From positions 1-5,232 of the forward strand of contig DATFWZ010000178.1 of the NCBI GenBank assembly GCA_035258765.1: a stretch of 5,232 bases of DNA, in the 5' to 3' direction. The notes beneath the pieces were generated by a model. It had not been told where the DNA came from. It saw only the letters and a program-made list of their open reading frames with translations, and made no database searches. Below are positions 1-5,232 of the stretch, one piece after another. The DNA comes from SIAJ01 sp035258765. GTDB lineage: Bacteria; Planctomycetota; Planctomycetia; Gemmatales; Gemmataceae. Every line of letters starts with the position of its first letter. Position 1 is the first letter of the stretch. The translations under genes and the position numbers were made by a program.

Positions 1-659
1 AGCTGGTGAACGAGACCACCGAGCAGGAAGTCAAAGCGATCGAGTGCCGACCGGTTACCAAGAAGGGGACCCGGCAGGTGACTGAGCTAGTCAACGACAC
101 CACCGAGCAGGAAGTCAAGGCGATCGAGTGCCGACCGGTGACGAAGAAGGCCAACCGCCCGGTGGTCGAGTACGTCAGCGAGACCACCGAGCAGGAGATC
201 AAGTCGATGGAGTCGCGGCCGGTCACCAAGAAGGGGACTCGGCAGGTGACTGAGCTAGTCAACGAGACGACCGAGCAGGAGGTCAAGTCGATCGAATGCC
301 GCCCGGTGACCAAGAAGGCGACCCGGCAGGTGGTGGAGCTGGTGAACGAGACGACTGAGCAAGAGGTCAAGTCGATGGAGTCGCGGCCGGTGACCAAGCA
401 GGGTAGCCGGCAGGTGGTCGAGCTGGTGAACGAGACGACCGAGCAGGAAGTGAAGTCGATCGAGTGCCGGCCGGTGACCAAGCAGGCGACGCGGACGGTC
501 GTCAGCTACGAGCCGGTCCGGGAGACGCGGGACCAACAGTACACCGAGATCGTCCCGGTCACGCGGACGATTCAGGTGCCGGTCAGCACCGCCCCGTGCC
601 CGCCCATCGTCCCCGCGGGCTACGGCTCCGGGTACGGCGTCCGGATGTGGGGCCGGTAA
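1..659 (+). CDS. Tandem-repeat protein, YTV-like planctomycete type (5' partial)
   Basis: The reading frame is open to the left edge: the codon before the first GTG (position 6) is CTG, giving the same E/L-V-N-E junction as between later repeats. That GTG is therefore an internal valine and the real start is outside. The visible ~218 residues are six tandem 28-residue units of consensus N-E-T-T-E-Q-E-V-K-S-I-E-C-R-P-V-T-K-K, then a basic/valine-rich half ending V-V-E-L-V. A 48-residue tail follows with PVRETR, QYTEIVPV and IQVPV motifs, a Pro-rich stretch and a Gly/Tyr segment ending in MWGR. The alternating beta-prone pattern and the PV/YT motifs resemble the YTV repeat proteins (Pfam YTV family) of planctomycetes, thought to be extracellular; this is an inference, since a literal YTV tripeptide is absent here. 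Any signal peptide would lie outside the window. The function is unknown, with a structural or surface role most plausible. The TAA stop is followed 27 bp later by an intrinsic terminator. Confidence 0.85.
   Translation, partial: LVNETTEQEVKAIECRPVTKKGTRQVTELVNDTTEQEVKAIECRPVTKKANRPVVEYVSETTEQEIKSMESRPVTKKGTRQVTELVNETTEQEVKSIECRPVTKKATRQVVELVNETTEQEVKSMESRPVTKQGSRQVVELVNETTEQEVKSIECRPVTKQATRTVVSYEPVRETRDQQYTEIVPVTRTIQVPVSTAPCPPIVPAGYGSGYGVRMWGR
9..512 (+). repeat. Six in-frame 84-bp tandem repeats
   Basis: The units are 9-92, 93-176, 177-260, 261-344, 345-428 and 429-512, each exactly 28 codons with no indels. The last unit diverges at its end (S-Y-E instead of E-L-V) and leads into the unique tail. 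Unit residue 20 alternates Gly/Ala through all six units, and units 3 and 5 carry M-E-S where the others carry I-E-C, so units also pair as 168-bp dimers. The array continues to the left edge and probably beyond it, so the true copy number is unknown. Confidence 0.95.
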
Positions 660-686
660 CCCGGGTCTGAAGTCGCGATGACGAGT

Positions 687-720
687 GCGGCCCCGCCGAT
701 TTGGCGGGGCCGCTTTCATT
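687..720 (+). terminator. Intrinsic terminator of the repeat-protein gene
   Basis: A perfect 11-bp GC-rich stem (GCGGCCCCGCC, 687-697, pairing with 703-713) closes a five-base GATTT loop. It is followed by TTTCATT at 714-720, a short imperfect T tract on the plus strand. It begins 27 bp after the TAA stop at 657-659. On the minus strand the stem is followed by ACTCGTC rather than Ts, so it should mainly serve the plus-strand gene. The rest of the convergent gap, to 791, shows no second convincing hairpin for the minus-strand gene. Confidence 0.85.
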
Positions 721-791
721 GCCCCGATGGGTCGTAAAAGTCCTATGGGAACAACTACCGCCCTTCACTCCGCCGCCCCCGCGAACACGAC

Positions 792-3158
792 CTAACTTCC
801 CTCGTCACTCTCTGCGGCGATCTTCTTGTAAATCTCGATCGCCTGCTCGAACGTAGCCCGCGCCTCGTCGCGCTCGGCAGCGGTGATGTTGTTCTCGCGC
901 ACCCGCCAGAGCTGGTGGATCACTTCGACGCACCACTGGGCGCTCGCCCGCGACGCCCGGATCGGCTTGCCGCCGACGATCACGTTCACCGGGTTCGTGT
1001 GCATCGCCGGGCTCTGCCGGATCGCAATCCAGCTGCTCTTTCCGACCGGGACCGAGAACTCCACGTCGTGCGGCTTGTCGTCGGCCGGAACGTCCTTCGC
1101 CGCGACCGGCACGCCGTTCACGACGACCTCGACCTTTCGCGTCCCCCCCCGCGGCGGCTCGCCCCCGACGGAGGTGCCGAGTGGCAGCTCGCGGGCAAAG
1201 GCGACCTTGGCCTTGATGGTCACCGGCCCGGCCGCGTCGAGCTTCACTTCGCCTCCGGCCGGCTCGCCGTTCACCATGAACTCCAGGGCGTGACTGTAGC
1301 CGTCGCTGATGTACGACCGTCCCTTGGCCAGCCCCTCGCACCACTTCGCGTAATCGATCTTCTCGACCTTCCCGAGCTGTACGTAGACGCGGCCCTGACC
1401 GACCCGGCTGCCGGAGATGCACGGGAAGTCGGTCTCACCGCTCGCCTTCAACGGGAACCCGCAGTTCATGATGTGATACCAGCAGTTCCACTCCGGCGTC
1501 CGGGCGGTATCCATGGCGCTGATGAAGTCGCATGCTTTCATGGCCGTGGACACACAGATCTCCTGGGCCCCGATCCCGTTCATCTCGGGAACGGCCAGGT
1601 TTGGTAACTCCCCGGCGGCTTTCTGATGGCTTCGCGTCAGTTCCGCAAGCGTGACGAACCCGTCGCCGTCCTCATCGATCTTGTCGAAGGCGTAAGGGAG
1701 GAGCCCCCCGGCGCCCTCGTCGCGACTCAACTTTCCGTCGCTGTTATTGTCGAGGGCCTTCATCAGTCGCTTGGCCGCTGCCTGGGCGTTCACCTGCAGT
1801 CCGTTGGCCGAGTGGGCGTACCCAGTGAACCCGCCCTGGAGCTTGGTCCACTTCATGACGGGCGTAGTCCACGTCGGCCACCCCTTGACTTTTGTCCCGT
1901 CGGACCCGGGATAGGTCTGGTCGCGGAGATTCAGCAGACAAACGTGTCCGAGGGCCTGCGACCCGAAGCCACTCACCTCGACATCGTACTTGATGAGCGT
2001 GAACGGCTCGCTCAACTTGTTGGGTGCCGGCTCGAAGAAGTTCCGCTGGAACTCGTAGCACGGCCCCCAGGTCAGGCAGCAGCCGACGTTGAGGGCCTCG
2101 CCCTTGACGTGCAGGAACATGTCCTCCGGGTACACCCCCTCGGTCGGGCTGGTGTAGTGAGCGCAGCCGGCCCCGTGGATGTGGTGGTCGCCGCTGTACC
2201 AGCCGAGCTGCGCCGGATCGACCCAGCGCTCCATGGCCACCTCGATCTTCGCCTCCCCCTCCGCTGGGACCGTCACCTTCTGCTTCTTGAGCTTGTACTC
2301 CGGTCCGCGACCGTACTCCATCGTGAACTCGCCGGGCGGGAGCAGGACCGTCCCGCCGTCCGGGCGGTAGACCTGGTTCTGGAAGAAGAAGTCCGGGGCG
2401 ACCCGCTTGGCCCGCGGCGGGAAGACGTGGCCGGCCGCGTCGGTGAACGTGAACCGGCCGACGGTCGGCTTGCCGCTCTCGTCCTTGATCGCGAGCTTCA
2501 CGGCGATCGCGGGCTTGATTTCAAAGAGGACGGGTGCCTCCCCGCGGAACCCCAGGTCCTGGGTCCCCTGGCCGACGTCGAAGGCGACGGTCGCCTCCCG
2601 CTTGCCGGCCTCCGTCGAATAGATCAACAGAATCGCATATTCCACCTTGAGCCCGCTCAGCGTGCCGGTCAGGGGCGGGGCAGTGAACATCTGCAGGTCG
2701 AGGAACCGCGAGGCGAGCTCCTTCTTCGGCGGGGCCTTCGGGTTCTGGCTGAACACGTCCCCGGCCTGCGGGCTCGACACGCGGAGCTGTTTCTTCACCA
2801 CGGCCTCGTTCACCACTTTCACAAGGGCCGGGGTGAACCCGGACTGCTGCGCCGCGGCCGGCGCCGGGCCGCGGGCGACCTTGACCCGGGACTCCGGGTT
2901 GATGGTCACCTGCAACAGGGCCCGGGCGTCGAGGATCTGCTGGATCTTCCTGGCGTCGCGGGCCTCGACGGCGGCGGTGAGTTCCTTCGCGACGTCGGTC
3001 GGGAGCGAGGTGCCGAGGAATTCGAGGGCCTTGGCGACGCGGTCGGCATTCTGGCCGAGGGGCTGGCCCTCGACGTCGCCGACGAGCGGAAGCGGGTCGG
3101 CGGCTCGGAGCGGGATGATCAGGCAGGCGGCGGCGAAGAGGGAGAGGAGTGGTCGCAT
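792..3158 (-). CDS. Exported CehA/McbA-like (PHP superfamily) metallohydrolase with internal EF-hand pair
   Basis: This complete gene encodes 788 residues. ATG is chosen because GGAG lies 7 bases upstream and the first residues form a signal peptide: R2, a hydrophobic stretch 4-17, and likely cleavage near LRA-A/D at 19-21. Residues about 21-210 are not recognised. Residues 215-310 look like a beta-sandwich of the carboxypeptidase-regulatory type, followed by the family-typical approach GWYSGDHHIH (319-328), in which H326/H328 form the PHP H-x-H motif. Other conserved-looking blocks are CCLTWGPC (360-367), VSGFGS (395-400), GYAHS (446-450, H449 a possible ligand), MNGIGAQE (526-533), SGETDFPC (573-580) and GRSYISDG (613-620), typical of CehA-like proteins. 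A beta-domain with SSWIAIR and HTNPVNV (708-726) and a C-terminal helix follow. EF-hand loops at 470-481 and 495-506 interrupt the catalytic region. PHP enzymes hydrolyse phosphoesters, and CehA/McbA act on carbaryl, but the substrate here is unknown. The mature chain has 12 cysteines. The fold assignment is fairly secure; the activity is not. Confidence 0.85.
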   Translation of the reverse strand: MRPLLSLFAAACLIIPLRAADPLPLVGDVEGQPLGQNADRVAKALEFLGTSLPTDVAKELTAAVEARDARKIQQILDARALLQVTINPESRVKVARGPAPAAAQQSGFTPALVKVVNEAVVKKQLRVSSPQAGDVFSQNPKAPPKKELASRFLDLQMFTAPPLTGTLSGLKVEYAILLIYSTEAGKREATVAFDVGQGTQDLGFRGEAPVLFEIKPAIAVKLAIKDESGKPTVGRFTFTDAAGHVFPPRAKRVAPDFFFQNQVYRPDGGTVLLPPGEFTMEYGRGPEYKLKKQKVTVPAEGEAKIEVAMERWVDPAQLGWYSGDHHIHGAGCAHYTSPTEGVYPEDMFLHVKGEALNVGCCLTWGPCYEFQRNFFEPAPNKLSEPFTLIKYDVEVSGFGSQALGHVCLLNLRDQTYPGSDGTKVKGWPTWTTPVMKWTKLQGGFTGYAHSANGLQVNAQAAAKRLMKALDNNSDGKLSRDEGAGGLLPYAFDKIDEDGDGFVTLAELTRSHQKAAGELPNLAVPEMNGIGAQEICVSTAMKACDFISAMDTARTPEWNCWYHIMNCGFPLKASGETDFPCISGSRVGQGRVYVQLGKVEKIDYAKWCEGLAKGRSYISDGYSHALEFMVNGEPAGGEVKLDAAGPVTIKAKVAFARELPLGTSVGGEPPRGGTRKVEVVVNGVPVAAKDVPADDKPHDVEFSVPVGKSSWIAIRQSPAMHTNPVNVIVGGKPIRASRASAQWCVEVIHQLWRVRENNITAAERDEARATFEQAIEIYKKIAAESDEGS
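1641..1751 (-). other. Sequence encoding two EF-hand calcium-binding loops
   Basis: Loop 1, residues 470-481 (DNNSDGKLSRDE), has D at positions 1 and 5, N at 3, G at 6 and E at 12. Loop 2, residues 495-506 (DEDGDGFVTLAE), has D at 1, 3 and 5, G at 6 and E at 12. Both fit the canonical 12-residue calcium loop, and helices flank them (AAKRLMKAL before loop 1, PYAFDKI between, LTRSHQKAA after). The loops start 25 residues apart, a compact pairing often seen in planctomycete exported proteins. Calcium binding is predicted from the ligands, not shown. Confidence 0.9.
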
Positions 3159-3165
3159 GGTGTGT

Positions 3166-3169
3166 CTCC
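3166..3169 (-). promoter_or_regulatory. Ribosome binding site of the metallohydrolase gene
   Basis: On the minus strand the sequence reads CGGAGACACACC then ATG, so GGAG sits 7 bases before the start codon. This, with the signal peptide that begins directly at that ATG, supports the chosen start. No convincing sigma-70-type promoter was found in the 96-bp gap 3159-3254, nor a terminator hairpin, which leaves read-through from the upstream HEAT-repeat gene possible. Confidence 0.6.
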
Positions 3170-3254
3170 GCGGGCGTTTGGCCGTGGCAGGATACCGCGC
3201 GTCAGGAAGCGGTGGGAGTGTATTTCAGGGGAGAGTTTCAATCGCCGTTTGGGC

Positions 3255-5232
3255 CTATTCCATCTTTTTGGGCGGCTCGATCTGGTCGAGCGCCGCCTGG
3301 GCCACGTCGGCCAGGGCGGGGTCGTTCTTCGCGAGGTCGCGCAGTTTCGGGACCGCGAGCACCGCCTCCGGGCCGATCAACCCGAGGGCCTCCGCCGCGG
3401 CCTTGCGGGCGTTGCGGTCGGGGTCCTTGAGCATGCCCGAGAGGGCCGGGATCGCGGCCTTGCCGTGCTCGCCGAGCTTGCCGAGCGACCGCGCCGCGCG
3501 CTCCCGGAGCTGTCCGCCTTCGCCCCGGCCGACCGCGGTCTTCTCCTTGAGACACTCGATCAACTCCGGCACACCCGCCGCGCCCTTGACGCCGAGAAGC
3601 GGAACCGCTTCGACCGCCGCCATGTGCGCGGACTGGGCGGCCGCGGCTTTGTCCTTGAGGGCCGCGATGACGATCTTCGCGTTCGCGTCGGCATCGGTCC
3701 CGAACGCGGTCAGGGTGGCGGCTGCCCACACCCTGATACTGCCCTCCTTGGCCAACAGCGGCCTGATGTTCGCAGCCGCGGAGCTGGCGGCCGGTCCCAT
3801 CCCGGCGAGAGCCTTGAGTCCGGCGACCTGCGCGTTGAGCTGCGAGTCCTTGAGCAGCTCGACCAGTTTCTTCACGGCGTCGGGATTCCCCGGGGCGATC
3901 CGGGCCAACGTCTCGGCCGCGGCGATACGGGTTGCGGAATCCCGATCGCCGACTAATTTGGTAATCGCGGGGACCGCCTCCTTGGCCGCGGGGCCAATCG
4001 CCGTGACTGCCTGTAACAAGGCCAGGCGCTCGTCTCGCCGCGTTTCAGGTTTCGCGAGGTTCTTGGCCAGCGTCTCGACTGCGCCGACCGCCTCCGGGCC
4101 GATGGCCGCCAGAGTCTGCGCCGCGTCGATGCAGAGTCCCTGGTCATTCGATTCGAGGGCCTTGGCGAGCGAAGGCACCGCCGGGGCGGCGGCTGGACCC
4201 ATCGCCCGCAACGCGCGGGCCGCGTCGCGGGCTAGTTCCGGCTCGATCGACTCCACCTTCTTGGCCAACTCTCCGACCGCCTCCTTCGCCGACGGGCCGA
4301 TGGCCGCCAGCGCCTCAATCGCGGCGTATTGAATCGTGGACTCGGAGTCGTTGAGAAGCGCGATGAGTTTGGGCACTGCGGGCGCCGCCTTCCGACCCAG
4401 CCGAATCAGAAGCCGGCACGCCCGCAGGCGCGTGATCGCGCTCTCGCTCTTGAGCAGGTCGGTGACGACTGGCGTGATTCGTTCCGGCTCCGCGCCGAGG
4501 TTCAGGGCTGCAGCCGCGAGCTCCTCGAACACGTAGAGCTGACCTCCCGGGAGACCGCGCTCGGCCTCCAGGGCCGCCAGGATAGCGGGCAGCGACGGAC
4601 CGGCCTCCGGGCCCATCCCGCTCAACACTGCGGCCGCCTGGTAGCGGACGATCGCCTCGTCGTTCTTCAGGAGCGGCGTGACCGCGTCCGCGGCCGGCTT
4701 GCCCATATTTCGCAGCGCCAGAACCGGCCCGGAGATGTTTGCCGCCTTGTCTCCCTCCTTCATTGGCCGGACCAACTTATCCACGTCCTCGGGCTTCGCC
4801 TTCAGGAGCAGCTCCACCAGTGCGGGGATCGTTGATTCCGCCCCCTTGCCGACTCCGCCCAGAGCCTCGGCGGCGGCGGCGCGGATGTACGCGACGTCCT
4901 TCGCGTCATCCATTTCCTTCGCCTCGCGCTTGACGGCCTCCACGAGCGGGGCGACGGCCTCCGGGCCGGTCGGCTTGAGCCATTCCAAGGCCCCGGCCGC
5001 GTCCATCGCGACGGCCAATTCCGGGTGCGTGAGCAGCTTGAGAATGGGGGCGGGGTTCACGGGCTTCATCCGCTGCAGGGCCCGGTACGCGGCCGAGCGG
5101 ACTTGCGGCTCCTTGTCCGCGCACAGCCGAGCCACGGCGTCGGCGGACGATTTAGCCTCCGCCCCGGCCATCGCGATGGCGTTGACCGTGTGCTCGCGAA
5201 CGTTCGGCCGGGCGTCGCGCAATCCGTTTTCG
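3255..5232 (-). CDS. HEAT-repeat protein (5' partial)
   Basis: The frame stays open to the right edge. The first possible start, a TTG at 5222-5220, is preceded in frame by E-N-G and falls within a HEAT helix pattern (ENGLRDARPNVREH), so it is an internal leucine and the N-terminus is missing. The visible ~658 residues are almost entirely HEAT repeats of the form A-x-x-A-L-x-x-I-G-P-x-A-x-x-A-V-P-x-L-x-x-L-L, about 18 copies. Counting from that TTG as residue 1, the I/M-G-P turns near 276, 309, 342, 375, 410, 443, 476 and 508 are 32-35 residues apart. Spacing is looser before 276 and after 508, with longer loops near 100-115, 140-165 and 560-572. The chain ends EPPKKME. HEAT arrays form superhelical protein-binding scaffolds, and nothing catalytic is visible. 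Whether a signal peptide, membrane anchor or another domain precedes it cannot be seen. It lies 96 bp upstream of the metallohydrolase gene in the same direction, so an operon is possible. PBS-lyase-type HEAT or armadillo-like annotation would be equivalent here. Confidence 0.9.
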   Translation of the reverse strand, partial: ENGLRDARPNVREHTVNAIAMAGAEAKSSADAVARLCADKEPQVRSAAYRALQRMKPVNPAPILKLLTHPELAVAMDAAGALEWLKPTGPEAVAPLVEAVKREAKEMDDAKDVAYIRAAAAEALGGVGKGAESTIPALVELLLKAKPEDVDKLVRPMKEGDKAANISGPVLALRNMGKPAADAVTPLLKNDEAIVRYQAAAVLSGMGPEAGPSLPAILAALEAERGLPGGQLYVFEELAAAALNLGAEPERITPVVTDLLKSESAITRLRACRLLIRLGRKAAPAVPKLIALLNDSESTIQYAAIEALAAIGPSAKEAVGELAKKVESIEPELARDAARALRAMGPAAAPAVPSLAKALESNDQGLCIDAAQTLAAIGPEAVGAVETLAKNLAKPETRRDERLALLQAVTAIGPAAKEAVPAITKLVGDRDSATRIAAAETLARIAPGNPDAVKKLVELLKDSQLNAQVAGLKALAGMGPAASSAAANIRPLLAKEGSIRVWAAATLTAFGTDADANAKIVIAALKDKAAAAQSAHMAAVEAVPLLGVKGAAGVPELIECLKEKTAVGRGEGGQLRERAARSLGKLGEHGKAAIPALSGMLKDPDRNARKAAAEALGLIGPEAVLAVPKLRDLAKNDPALADVAQAALDQIEPPKKME

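Noticed and set aside
9..512. CRISPR array
   Set aside because: The repeats are contiguous without unique spacers, all multiples of three, in frame, and coding.
255..719. Minus-strand frame with His/Leu/Arg-rich repeats opposite the tandem-repeat gene
   Set aside because: Its repeats are the mirror of the plus-strand 84-bp units, and it runs through the terminator hairpin, so it is a shadow.
3139..3158. Lipoprotein signal at C12 of the metallohydrolase
   Set aside because: The residues before the cysteine are A-A-A rather than a good lipobox, the hydrophobic stretch before it is short, and hydrophobic sequence continues after it to an ordinary cleavage site near residue 20.
3219..3241. Possible promoter (TTGAAA, then TACACT) on the minus strand in the 96-bp gap
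   Set aside because: The spacing between the two boxes is only 13 bases, too short for a sigma-70-type promoter, and the second box is a weak match.
1626..3956. A 776-codon open frame on the plus strand opposite the metallohydrolase and HEAT genes
   Set aside because: It runs antisense across two genes and their gap, and its translation is an Arg/Gly/Leu/Val-rich composition with no recognisable domain. Long antisense frames are expected opposite GC-rich coding sequence.
2647..4332. A 561-codon plus-strand open frame rich in Ala and Ser
   Set aside because: It is also antisense to both minus-strand genes, is low in complexity, and mirrors the Ala/Gly-rich HEAT codons. The minus-strand frames show clear signal peptide, EF-hand and HEAT patterns.

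Overview
This is a GC-rich bacterial window holding three protein-coding genes, two of them cut by the window edges. The gene content suggests a planctomycete, most likely Gemmataceae-like: a low-complexity tandem-repeat protein with PV/YT-rich motifs, a long phased HEAT-repeat protein, and an exported CehA/McbA-like metallohydrolase carrying EF-hands of the style common in that phylum. The taxonomic call is an inference from protein style; no marker gene is present.

Layout. Positions 1-659 (+) are the 3' part of a gene for a protein made of six 28-residue tandem repeats plus a short proline-rich, Gly/Tyr-containing tail; its start lies left of the window. A strong intrinsic terminator follows at 687-720. 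Positions 792-3158 (-) encode a complete 788-residue exported protein of the CehA/McbA (PHP-like) metallohydrolase group, with two canonical EF-hand calcium loops placed inside the catalytic region. Positions 3255-5232 (-) encode the C-terminal ~658 residues of a HEAT-repeat protein whose start lies right of the window. The rightmost two genes point the same way with a 96-bp gap and may be co-transcribed, HEAT gene first. The repeat-protein gene converges on them across a 132-bp gap.

How they fit together. The metallohydrolase is predicted to leave the cytoplasm. The HEAT protein is probably a protein-binding scaffold. The repeat protein looks like a structural or surface protein. Only the adjacency of the HEAT and metallohydrolase genes hints at a shared role, and that is weak. 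No RNA gene, mobile element, CRISPR array or complete multi-gene defence or biosynthetic system is visible. The observations most worth following are the EF-hand insertion in the enzyme, the changed last metal-binding motif, and the two-unit higher-order organisation of the repeat gene.
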